A stretch of 64,000 nt of DNA. Origin: JBBREP01 sp038202885. GTDB taxonomy: Bacteria > Actinomycetota > Acidimicrobiia > IMCC26256 > PALSA-610. Made by a program: the position numbers and the translations under genes. The notes beneath the pieces are model-generated. The model was not told the DNA's origin. It saw only the letters and a program-made list of their open reading frames with translations, and ran no database searches. This document shows, piece by piece, positions 15,908 to 23,587 of the stretch; the stretch's first letter is position 1; every line of letters begins with the position of its first letter. The stretch spans positions 1-64,000 of the forward strand of contig JBBREP010000010.1 of the NCBI GenBank assembly GCA_038202885.1, given 5' to 3'.

Positions 15908-16360
15908 GTGCGAGTCGCAATCGGTTCCGATCACGCTGGATTCCGGCTCAAAACCCACCTCATTGCGACGCTGCGCACCCGGGGCGACACTGTGCATGAC
16001 CTTGGGACGTTCACCGAGGAGCGGTGCGACTACCCGCCGATCTGCGCCGAGGTGGCCCGAATGGTGGTGCGCGGGGCCGCCGACCGGGGCATCGTCCTCG
16101 GCGGCTCGGGCCAGGGCGAGCAGATCGCAGCCAACAAGGTGCACGGCGCTCGGGCCGCGCTGTGCAACGACCTGTACACCGCCCGGCTCGCGCGTGCTCA
16201 CAACGACGCCAACGTGCTGTCCGTCGGAGCGCGCATCGTGGCGCCCGAGCTGGCCGACGAGATCTTGGCGCTGTTCCTCGACACGCCCTTCGAAGCCGGT
16301 CGCCACGTACACAGGGTCGCGCAGATCGCCGACATCGAACGAGAGGAAACATCGCGATGA
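15908..16360 (+). CDS. rpiB: Ribose-5-phosphate isomerase B
   Basis: RpiB interconverts ribose-5-phosphate and ribulose-5-phosphate in the pentose phosphate pathway. At 150 aa it has the family length. G-S-D-H-A-G (7-12) is the phosphate/substrate start motif. The active-site loop reads G-G-S-G-Q-G-E-Q-I-A-A-N-K, as in mycobacterial RpiB: the Cys of E. coli-type enzymes is missing and the Glu of G-E-Q is the expected base. The stop overlaps the glyA start (ATGA), so the two are coupled. Confidence 0.94.
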   Translation: MRVAIGSDHAGFRLKTHLIATLRTRGDTVHDLGTFTEERCDYPPICAEVARMVVRGAADRGIVLGGSGQGEQIAANKVHGARAALCNDLYTARLARAHNDANVLSVGARIVAPELADEILALFLDTPFEAGRHVHRVAQIADIEREETSR

Positions 16361-17601
16361 CCACGCCGCTCGAGGCCACTGATCCGGTGCTGTTCGACAT
16401 CGTGCAGCGCGAGATCGTTCGTCAGAACACCACCATTCAGCTCATCGCCTCGGAGAACTTCACGTCGCGGGCCGTGATCGAGGCCCAGGGCTCGGTGCTG
16501 ACGAACAAGTACAGCGAGGGCTACCCGGGCAAGCGCTACTACGGCGGCAACCTCGTGGTGGACGAAGCCGAAGAGCTTGCCCGCCAGCGTGCGTGCGCAC
16601 TCTTCGGCGCGCAACACGCAAACGTGCAGCCGCACTCGGGCGCCAACGCAAATGTCGCCACCTTCATGGCGTTGCTCACGCCGGGCGACAAGGTGATGGG
16701 CATGCGCCTCGATCAAGGTGGCCACCTCACGCACGGTTCACCGGTGAACTTCAGTGGCCGCTACTACGACTTTGTCTCCTACGGCGTGAACGAACAGAAC
16801 GAGCAACTCGACTACGACCAGATCCGCGATCTGGCCAAGCGCGAACGCCCGAAGCTGATCATCGCGGGAGCCACGGCGTATTCGCGCCGTATCGACTTTG
16901 ACGCGTTCCGTTCGATCGCTGACGACGCCGGCGCGCTGCTCATGGTCGACGCTGCGCATATTGCTGGGCTCATCGCGGGTGGCGCGCACCCCTCGCCGGT
17001 GCCCGTTGCCGATGTCGTGACGTTCACGACGCACAAGACGCTGCGCGGCCCTCGTTCGGGGGCGATCCTGGCTCGGGAGGGCCTGGCGACGGCGATCGAC
17101 AAGGCCGTGTTCCCAGGCTTTCAGGGCGGTCCGCTGATGCACGTGATCGCAGCGAAGGCCGTCGCGTTCCACGAGGCCGCCCAGCCGGCGTTTCGTGACT
17201 ACGCCGCGGCGGTCGTGAGCAATGCGGCCGCGCTCGCGGCCGCGCTTGGCTCGCATGGTCTGCGGATCGTGTCGGGCGGCACCGACAACCACCTCATGCT
17301 CGTCGACCTGCGGAGCTTCGGCGTGACGGGCAAGGTCGCGCAAGAAGCGCTCGACGCGGCCGGGATCACCACGAACAAGAACGCCATCCCCAACGATCCC
17401 GAAAAGCCGTTCGTGACGAGCGGCCTACGGCTTGGTACTGCGGCCGTCACCACCGCCGGCATGCGATCCGACGAGATGGTGCAGATCGCCGAGATGATCG
17501 CGTCGGTGCTGCGCGCCCCGAGCGACGAGTCGGTCCGTGCAGGCATACATGCGCAGGCCAACGCGCTCTGCGCCCGTTTCCAGCCCTATCCGGACCTCTA
17601 A
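16357..17601 (+). CDS. glyA: Serine hydroxymethyltransferase
   Basis: GlyA converts serine and tetrahydrofolate to glycine and 5,10-methylene-THF with pyridoxal phosphate. The 414-aa protein begins with the conserved I-Q-L-I-A-S-E-N and Y-S-E-G-Y-P-G-K-R-Y-Y-G-G regions. The PLP lysine lies in T-F-T-T-H-K-T-L-R-G-P-R, and Q-G-G-P-L-M-H is present further on. The ATG follows AGAGGA with good spacing inside the end of rpiB. The pairing of rpiB and glyA upstream of wecA and the atp operon is known from several Actinobacteria and Firmicutes. Confidence 0.97.
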   Translation: MTTPLEATDPVLFDIVQREIVRQNTTIQLIASENFTSRAVIEAQGSVLTNKYSEGYPGKRYYGGNLVVDEAEELARQRACALFGAQHANVQPHSGANANVATFMALLTPGDKVMGMRLDQGGHLTHGSPVNFSGRYYDFVSYGVNEQNEQLDYDQIRDLAKRERPKLIIAGATAYSRRIDFDAFRSIADDAGALLMVDAAHIAGLIAGGAHPSPVPVADVVTFTTHKTLRGPRSGAILAREGLATAIDKAVFPGFQGGPLMHVIAAKAVAFHEAAQPAFRDYAAAVVSNAAALAAALGSHGLRIVSGGTDNHLMLVDLRSFGVTGKVAQEALDAAGITTNKNAIPNDPEKPFVTSGLRLGTAAVTTAGMRSDEMVQIAEMIASVLRAPSDESVRAGIHAQANALCARFQPYPDL

Positions 17602-17622
17602 ATCGTGATTGACGCATAGTTC

Positions 17623-18822
17623 ATGGGTTACGCCGTCGTGCTCGTCGTCGCGTTCGCGACGACGCTCGCCACGACACCACTCGTGCGGCGACTCGCAATC
17701 GCCGCGGGTGTCGTGACGCCCCCAGGTTCTGCGGGTGGGCGCCACGTGCACACGCGGCCGACGCCGAGCCTCGGCGGGCTCGCGATGTTTTGCGGCTTCC
17801 TCGTGGCGATGGGTGTCGCGTCGCAGATGCGCCAGTTCCATCAGGTGTTCGAGAACTCCGAGCCGCGCGGTGTGCTTCTTGCGGCGGGCGTGATGCTGCT
17901 CGTCGGGATGCTCGACGACATCGTCGACGTGTCGCCGCCCGCGAAGCTCGCGGGGATGGTGCTCGCCGCGAGCATGCTCGCTCGTGACGGCGTCACGATG
18001 TTTTTCTTCCGGGTGCCGTTCAACCTCGGCCACCTCGACACGGTCGTGTTGTCGACGGATCTGGCGCCGATCGTCACCGTGTTGTGGGTCGTGGTGATGG
18101 CGAACGCCATCAACCTGATCGACGGGCTCGATGGTCTCGCCGCGGGCATCGTGCTGATCGCAGGCGCCGCGTTCTACCTCTTTGCCCGTGAGCTGTTCTT
18201 CCAAGGCGCGATCGACGGCTCGAACATCGCCCCGCTCGTGGCGATCATCGCCATCGGGATCTGTGCCGGGTTCCTGCCGTGGAACTGGACGCCGGCGCGC
18301 ATTTTCATGGGCGACGCGGGCGCACTGTTCCTCGGTCTGCTCATGGCCGTGCCGACGATCACCGTGGGCGGGCGCACCGCGCCTACCTACGGCAGCTCCT
18401 ACTTCTTCGTTGCGCCCCTGCTCATCCCGCTCATCATTCTCGGGGTGCCCGTGGCCGACACCGCCTTCTCGTTCTTCCGCCGCGTGCTCTCAGGCCGTGG
18501 TTTTTCGAACGCCGACCGTAAACATCTGCACCATCGGCTCGTGGAGATGGGCCACGGTCCCCGCCGCACGGTGTTCATCCTCTGGGCCTTCACGGCCCTG
18601 CTGTCGTGCGCAGCGCTGCTGCCCATCTACACCAAGCGCGGTTACGCGCTGCTGCCGCTCCTCGGCGCGGGGCTGTCATTGTCGCTCTACGTGCTGTTTC
18701 ACCCCGGAGTGCGCACGGTCAGGGCGCTGCGGGGCCGCCGGCGCCGGGCGCGGCGCGCCGGCATGGCCGAGCCCGACGAGACCAGGCCCGACAACGTCGT
18801 CGAGATCCGCAGTCGCGGGTAG
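17623..18822 (+). CDS. wecA: Undecaprenyl-phosphate GlcNAc-1-phosphate transferase
   Basis: A 399-aa MraY/WecA-family membrane enzyme that makes the first lipid-linked intermediate from UDP-GlcNAc (or a related sugar) and undecaprenyl phosphate. About ten hydrophobic segments are visible. Family motifs are the paired Asp in G-M-L-D-D (95-99), N-A-I-N-L-I-D-G-L-D-G, F-M-G-D-A-G and the cytoplasmic H-x-H-H in K-H-L-H-H-R. The loop of M-G-H-G-P fits WecA/TagO rather than MraY. The gene directly precedes the ATP synthase operon, as rfe does in Mycobacterium tuberculosis. The C-terminal ~50 residues are basic and cytoplasmic. Confidence 0.9.
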   Translation: MGYAVVLVVAFATTLATTPLVRRLAIAAGVVTPPGSAGGRHVHTRPTPSLGGLAMFCGFLVAMGVASQMRQFHQVFENSEPRGVLLAAGVMLLVGMLDDIVDVSPPAKLAGMVLAASMLARDGVTMFFFRVPFNLGHLDTVVLSTDLAPIVTVLWVVVMANAINLIDGLDGLAAGIVLIAGAAFYLFARELFFQGAIDGSNIAPLVAIIAIGICAGFLPWNWTPARIFMGDAGALFLGLLMAVPTITVGGRTAPTYGSSYFFVAPLLIPLIILGVPVADTAFSFFRRVLSGRGFSNADRKHLHHRLVEMGHGPRRTVFILWAFTALLSCAALLPIYTKRGYALLPLLGAGLSLSLYVLFHPGVRTVRALRGRRRRARRAGMAEPDETRPDNVVEIRSRG

Positions 18823-18865
18823 GAGAAGATCGGGTTTCGGACGGCAAAAAATTGTTGTCTTCGGT

Positions 18866-18894
18866 TTGGCAACATGCCATCGCTCCGGTACATT
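18866..18894 (+). promoter_or_regulatory. Promoter of the ATP synthase operon
   Basis: TTGGCA (18866-18871), a 17-bp spacer and TACATT (18889-18894) form a good sigma-70-type promoter. The first gene starts ~55 nt downstream, so this operon, unlike many neighbours, has a leader. Confidence 0.6.
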
Positions 18895-18953
18895 GCGATT
18901 CCGTTCACAAACGATGAAACAACGGCGTTTCGTCGTGTCCGACCGGGGGCCTG

Positions 18954-19244
18954 GTGCCAGCAGAAGTCGAACAGAACGCGGCTCGCCCGACTGCTGCGAC
19001 GAACCTCCATCGCGCGTTGTACTCGGGCTTTGGTAACGCGCTCGGTACCGCGTTCGAACTCGCGGCCGTCCCGGTGCTGTTCGCCCTCGCCGGGTTGTGG
19101 CTCGATGGACGTTTCCACACCAAGCCGGTGTGCATGCTCGTGTTGACGATGCTCGCAATCGTCGGTCTCGGCGCCCGCAGTTACTACGAGTACAAGGCCC
19201 GCATGGAGATCGAAGAAGCCAAGAGGCCGTCATGGAAACACTGA
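18954..19244 (+). CDS. atpZ: AtpZ/AtpI-like F0F1 assembly membrane protein
   Basis: A 96-aa protein with two hydrophobic helices (about 29-50 and 56-76) separated by a short L-D-G-R-F-H-T-K-P turn, the pattern of AtpZ. The family helps ATP synthase assembly and may form a Mg2+/Ca2+ channel with AtpI. The GTG at 18954 is taken because it gives the usual N-terminus. The 3' end overlaps the next gene by 13 nt. Confidence 0.75.
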   Translation: MPAEVEQNAARPTAATNLHRALYSGFGNALGTAFELAAVPVLFALAGLWLDGRFHTKPVCMLVLTMLAIVGLGARSYYEYKARMEIEEAKRPSWKH

Positions 19245-19708
19245 CGACGCCTTCGGTGGAGCGCGAAATCGCGTTCGACATCGTGCGCCGCGGCGCCGTG
19301 ATCGCGCCCGTGATCATTGTGGTCGCTGGTCTCGTCGAGGGCTGGCACGGCGTCAACAGTGCGGCCATCGCGGTTGCGCTCGTGTTCGTGAACTTTCTTG
19401 TTGCCGCGGCGATCATGACCCGTGCTGCGAGCGGCGGCCCCACCGCCATCGGCATCGGCGCGCTCGTCGGCTACCTCGTGCGGCTCGTGATCATCCTCGT
19501 CGCGCTCGTGACGCTGCGGCACCAGCCGTGGATCCACCTCTCCACGTTCGGCATCGTGCTCGTCGGCACGCACCTCGGCCTGCTGTTCTGGGAAATGAAG
19601 TACCTGAGCATCTCGCTCGGCGCGCCCGGCCTTCGCCCGGCCCCCGCATCCCCGCTCGCGTCCGCCCACGTCGGCGCTGACCGACCTGGCCACCTCGGAG
19701 ACCAATGA
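19232..19708 (+). CDS. atpI: ATP synthase subunit I-like protein
   Basis: A 158-aa membrane protein with four hydrophobic segments (about 22-40, 44-62, 72-90, 100-120) and a Pro/Ala-rich tail. Size, topology and place between atpZ and atpB fit AtpI, which assists c-ring assembly. Primary sequence conservation in the family is low, so the name rests mainly on position. Its ATG lies inside the end of the preceding gene and its stop overlaps the atpB ATG (ATGA). Confidence 0.75.
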   Translation: METLTTPSVEREIAFDIVRRGAVIAPVIIVVAGLVEGWHGVNSAAIAVALVFVNFLVAAAIMTRAASGGPTAIGIGALVGYLVRLVIILVALVTLRHQPWIHLSTFGIVLVGTHLGLLFWEMKYLSISLGAPGLRPAPASPLASAHVGADRPGHLGDQ

Positions 19709-20469
19709 ACGCCTTCCTCGCGGTCGACGTCCCGCCGATCAGCCACGTGACCATCTGGGGCAACGGACCAGGTGGTTTCAACAAGACCGGCGCGATCTAT
19801 GTGTTCGCCGCGCTGTTCACGATCCTCGTCTTCGCGCTCGGCACGCGTCGAAAAGACGCGCTCGTGCCCGCTGGGCTGTTCCAGAACGCCGCAGAGTCGG
19901 GCGTCGGCTTCGTGCGCAACCAGGTGATCATGCAGACGATGGGCACCGACGGGCTGCCCTACTTGCCGTACCTCACGGCGCTGTTTTTCTTCATCTTCTT
20001 CAGCAACATCACCGAGATCATTCCCGGCGTGCAGTTCCCTGCCAACGCACGGTTCGCGATCCCGGCCGTCTTCGGATTGCTCACGTGGGTGATCTACAAC
20101 GTCGTCGGTGTCGTCAAGCAAGGCCCACTGCACTACATCAAGAACTCGTTGGTGCCGCCGGGCGTGCCCAAGGCGATGTTGCCGCTGATGATCCTCATCG
20201 AGTTCGTGTCGAAGTTCATCGTGCAGCCCTTCTCGCTGGCCGTCCGACTCTTCGCCAACATGCTCGCCGGTCACCTGATCCTCGTGACCTTCGCCGCGCT
20301 CTCCGCCGCGCTCTGGGCCCTCTCGCCCACCGTGGTGGTGATGCCGTTTTCGTTCCTGTTGCTGGTTGCGATGACCGGCTTCGAGGTTCTCGTGAGCTTC
20401 CTACAAGCGTTCATCTTCACGATCTTGACCGGCGTCTACATCGGCGCCGCAATGCACCCCGATCACTGA
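19705..20469 (+). CDS. atpB: ATP synthase F0 subunit a
   Basis: Subunit a forms the two proton half-channels next to the c-ring. The 254-aa protein has five to six membrane helices. The essential Arg is R181 in S-L-A-V-R-L-F-A-N-M-L-A-G-H, and the last helix has the conserved L-Q-A-F-I-F-T-I-L-T motif. Start overlaps atpI by 4 nt. The ~54-nt spacer to atpE carries a short direct repeat and a good AGGAGG. Confidence 0.96.
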   Translation: MNAFLAVDVPPISHVTIWGNGPGGFNKTGAIYVFAALFTILVFALGTRRKDALVPAGLFQNAAESGVGFVRNQVIMQTMGTDGLPYLPYLTALFFFIFFSNITEIIPGVQFPANARFAIPAVFGLLTWVIYNVVGVVKQGPLHYIKNSLVPPGVPKAMLPLMILIEFVSKFIVQPFSLAVRLFANMLAGHLILVTFAALSAALWALSPTVVVMPFSFLLLVAMTGFEVLVSFLQAFIFTILTGVYIGAAMHPDH

Positions 20470-20487
20470 CATCCGCGCACTGACATC
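20464..20487. repeat. CACTGACATC direct repeat in the atpB-atpE spacer
   Basis: Two copies of CACTGACATC (20464-20473 and 20478-20487) with a 14-bp period; a third partial CACTG follows. It looks like slippage in the spacer ahead of the atpE ribosome site. Confidence 0.7.
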
Positions 20488-20523
20488 GAGCACTGCAACG
20501 TGCTCACCGACTAGGAGGACCAC

Positions 20524-20796
20524 GTGGCCCTGGCCCTGATCCACTTCATCTTCGCCGCCGCAGCGACCAATGACCCCACCAAGGGGTTGACTGCGATCGG
20601 TCGAGGCATCGTCTACGGCGGCGCCGCCATCGGCCCGGGAATCGGCATCGGCCTCGTGGTCGGCAATGCCATCTCGGCCATGGCCCGCCAGCCCGAATCG
20701 GCCGGCACCGTCCGCACGACGATGTTCCTCGGGATCGCGTTCACCGAGGCGCTCGCGCTGTTCGGTTTCGTCCTCGCGTTCATCATCTCGGGCTAG
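20524..20796 (+). CDS. atpE: ATP synthase F0 subunit c
   Basis: The c subunit forms the rotor ring. At 90 aa it has two helices: the first with G-G-A-A-I-G-P-G-I-G-I-G (32-43), the polar loop A-R-Q-P (54-57), and the second with the ion-binding Glu E75 in I-A-F-T-E-A-L-A-L-F-G. The absence of the extra Gln/Thr ligands seen in sodium-type rings suggests proton coupling. GTG start with AGGAGG 7 nt upstream, matching the high expression needed for a multi-copy subunit. Confidence 0.96.
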   Translation: MALALIHFIFAAAATNDPTKGLTAIGRGIVYGGAAIGPGIGIGLVVGNAISAMARQPESAGTVRTTMFLGIAFTEALALFGFVLAFIISG

Positions 20797-20806
20797 GAGC
20801 GTCACG

Positions 20807-21457
20807 ATGCGCACACGTACCCGTGCACTTCTCGCCACGGCTGTGGTCGGTTTTGGCTTCGTGAGTTTCGCCGGACCCGCGTCGGCCAAGCCGGCGACGA
20901 AGGCAGCCGAGGAGTGCATCAAAATCCTCGAGGACGGCGGTACGGCGAACGACTGCCAGGAGGCACCGTCGCCGCTGAAGCCCGAGACGAACGAGATCAT
21001 CTGGGGTTCGGCCGCGTTCCTCGTGCTGCTCGTCGCGATGTGGAAGTGGGGTGTCCCCGCGGTCAAGAACATGGAGACCGCCCGCGAGGACCGCATCCGC
21101 AACGACCTCGAGACGGCGGAGAACGCCAGGACCGAGGCCGAGGGTTCGCTCACGCAGTACCGCGCCCAGCTTGCTGACGCGCGCAGTGAGGCCCAACGGA
21201 TCGTCGACGAGGCCCGCCAATCGGCCGAGGGCGTCCGCAAGGACCTCATCGCTCGCGCCGAGGCTGACGCGGCCGATATCCGCACCAAGGCCAACGAAGA
21301 CATCCGTCTGGCGTTGGACCGGGCCAAGGTTGATCTGAACCGCCAGGTCGCGTCGTTGTCGGTCGAGCTCGCAGGCAAGATCGTCGAGCAGAACCTCGAC
21401 CAGTCGACCCAACAGCAGCTGATCGACAGCTACATCGCCAGCGTCGGGAGCAACTGA
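20807..21457 (+). CDS. atpF: ATP synthase F0 subunit b with N-terminal signal-peptide-like extension
   Basis: Subunit b is the peripheral stalk. The 216-aa protein is longer than the usual ~170. Residues 1-27 look like a cleavable signal peptide ending A-S-A. A short extracytoplasmic stretch (28-62) with two cysteines, C37 and C50, precedes the normal membrane helix (about 63-82). The rest is the charged, Ala-rich coiled coil (about 85-195) that reaches delta. The ATG follows AGGAG by 7 nt, 11 nt after the atpE stop, which supports this start. The disulphide potential of the Cys pair outside the membrane is an inference. Confidence 0.92.
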   Translation: MRTRTRALLATAVVGFGFVSFAGPASAKPATKAAEECIKILEDGGTANDCQEAPSPLKPETNEIIWGSAAFLVLLVAMWKWGVPAVKNMETAREDRIRNDLETAENARTEAEGSLTQYRAQLADARSEAQRIVDEARQSAEGVRKDLIARAEADAADIRTKANEDIRLALDRAKVDLNRQVASLSVELAGKIVEQNLDQSTQQQLIDSYIASVGSN

Positions 21458-21461
21458 TCCC

Positions 21462-21989
21462 ATGACCGCCTCCCGCGTCGACGCGTACGCACGGGCGATC
21501 CTCGACCTCGCCGAGGCCGAGGGTTTGTCGGCCGAGACCGAGGACGAACTGTTCCGGTTCGCCCGCACGTTCGAAGCGAACGACAACCTGCGCACTGCGC
21601 TGTCGGATCGGTCGCTTCCGGTCGAGCGCCGGCTCGCCGTCGTCGATGACCTGATGGGCGGCAAGGCGTTCCCCGTCAGCCTGTCGATGATCTCCATGAT
21701 CGTCGGAGTCGGTCGCGCCAACGAGCTACCCGAGATCGTCGATCGCTTCGTGGAACTCGCAGCCGAGCAACGCAGCCACGAGGTGGCCGAGGTGCGCACG
21801 GCTGTCGCGCTCACCGAGGCACAGGTCACGCAACTCGCGTCGGCGCTGTCGCGAGCCACCGGTAAGCAAGTCGAGGTCAAGACCGTCGTCGATCCGAGCG
21901 TGCTCGGTGGTGTGGTTGCCCGCATCGGCGACACCGTCATCGACGGAACGGTCCGCCGTCGGCTGAACCAACTCGAGGAATCGATCTGA
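21462..21989 (+). CDS. atpH: ATP synthase F1 subunit delta
   Basis: Delta joins the b stalk to the top of the alpha/beta hexamer. The 175-aa protein has the N-terminal helical bundle (Y-A-R-A-I-L-D-L-A near residue 9) and the C-terminal signature V-L-G-G-V-V-A-R-I-G-D (about 151-161). It starts 4 nt after atpF and its stop shares one base with the atpA ATG. Confidence 0.95.
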   Translation: MTASRVDAYARAILDLAEAEGLSAETEDELFRFARTFEANDNLRTALSDRSLPVERRLAVVDDLMGGKAFPVSLSMISMIVGVGRANELPEIVDRFVELAAEQRSHEVAEVRTAVALTEAQVTQLASALSRATGKQVEVKTVVDPSVLGGVVARIGDTVIDGTVRRRLNQLEESI

Positions 21990-23584
21990 TGGCAGAGCTC
22001 ACGATCAATGTCGACGACATCAGCGCCGCGCTGCGCAAGCACGTCGACTCGTACACACCGTCGATGCAGGCCGAGCGGGTCGGCATCGTCACCGAGGTCG
22101 CCGACGGCGTCGCGCGCGTGCACGGTCTGCCGAACGCGGCGGTCAACGAGCTCCTCGAGTTCGAAGGCGGCGTGCTCGGTCTGGCGCTGAACCTCGACGA
22201 AGACTCGATCGGCGCGGTCGTGCTCGGTGCCGCCGACAAGATCGAAGAAGGCTTCTCGGTGCAGGCGACGGGCAAGATCCTGTCGGTGCCGGTAGGCGAC
22301 GGTTTGCTCGGTCGTGTCGTCGACGCGCTCGGGAACCCGATCGACGGCAAGGGCGAGCTCGTGGGCGCGGTGCCGCGCCGCATGGAGATCCAGGCTCCCG
22401 GCATCGTTGGTCGCCAGCCCGTGCACGAGCCGCTGCAAACGGGCATCAAGGCCATCGACGCGATGACCCCCGTCGGTCGTGGTCAGCGTGAGCTGATCAT
22501 CGGCGACCTCAAGACGGGCAAGACGACTATCGCCATCGACACGATCCTGAACCAAAAGGGTCAGGGCGTGAAGTGCATCTACGTCGCCATCGGCCAGAAG
22601 GGTTCGACCGTGGCCACCACGGTGAACACACTCGCCGAACGCGGCGCGCTCGAGTACACGGTCGTTGTCAACGCTCCCGCGTCGGCCGAAGCGGTGTTCA
22701 AGTACCTCGCGCCGGACGCCGGTTGAGCGATTGGGCAACACTGGCAGGAAAACGGTGAGCACGCGCTCGTCGTGTACGACGACCTGTCGAAGCAGGCCGA
22801 GGCGTACCGCCAGCTCGCGCTGTTGCTGCGCCGCCCGCCGGGCCGCGAGGCGTACCCGGGCGATGTCTTTTACCTCCACTCCCGCCTGCTCGAGCGCGCC
22901 GCGAAGTTGAGTGACGACCTCGGTGCCGGTTCGTTGACCGCGCTGCCCGTGATCGAGACCAAGGCCGGCGACGTGTCGGCGTACATCCCCACGAACGTGA
23001 TCTCGATCACCGACGGCCAGATCTACCTCCAGGACGACTTGTTCAAGTCGGGTGTGCGCCCGGCCGTCGACGTGGGCATCTCGGTGTCGCGCGTCGGTGG
23101 TGCCGCGCAGACCAAGGCAATGAAGGCCGTCGCCGGAACGCTGAAGCTCGACCTCGCGCAGTTCCGTGAGCTCGAGGCGTTCGCCACGTTCGGGTCCGAA
23201 CTCGACGCGGTGTCGAAGAGCCAGCTCGAGCGCGGTTATCGCCTCGTGGAGTTGCTCAAGCAAAACCTGAACTCACCGATGGCCGTCGAAGAACAGGTCG
23301 TGTCGATCTTTGCCGGCACGAAGGGCTACCTCGACGATGTGCACGTGTCGGATGTCCGGCGTTTCGAAGCCGAACTGCTCGAGTTCATGAAGACACAGCG
23401 CAGCGACGTGATCGGTGCGATCGGCTCCACCGGAAAGCTCGACGAAGACGCGCTCACACAGGCCGTCACCACGTTCAAGGCCGGCTTCGCGGGGAGCGCC
23501 GGCGTCGACGACGAGCAGCTCAAGCACACCGACGGTGAGGCGATCCAGGCTGCGGCCAACGACGCGATGGAAGGCTCCGGGTAG
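21989..23584 (+). pseudogene. atpA: ATP synthase F1 subunit alpha, interrupted by an in-frame TGA
   Basis: Subunit alpha is the non-catalytic nucleotide-binding subunit of F1. Read through, the frame encodes 531 residues and keeps all family features: Walker A G-D-L-K-T-G-K-T (172-179), Y-D-D-L-S-K-Q-A-E-A-Y-R, L-L-R-R-P-P-G-R-E and I-S-V-S-R-V-G-G. Codon 246 (22724-22726) is TGA. Homologues have Cys or Ser here, in L-A-P-Y-A-G-C-A or L-A-P-Y-T-G-S-A. The nearby conserved Tyr is Asp. Frame and protein conservation continue undisturbed after the TGA, and no ribosome site supports a second protein. Sequencing error, a recent nonsense mutation or recoding are possible, error being the likeliest. 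The rest of the operon is intact. Confidence 0.9.
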
Positions 23585-23587
23585 TAC

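Noticed and set aside
22724..22760. Selenocysteine insertion at the atpA TGA
   Set aside because: The only nearby stem is 5 bp with a wobble and a 9-nt loop, ATP synthase alpha is not a known selenoprotein, and no Sec machinery is in view. Kept only as a minor option under the TGA finding.
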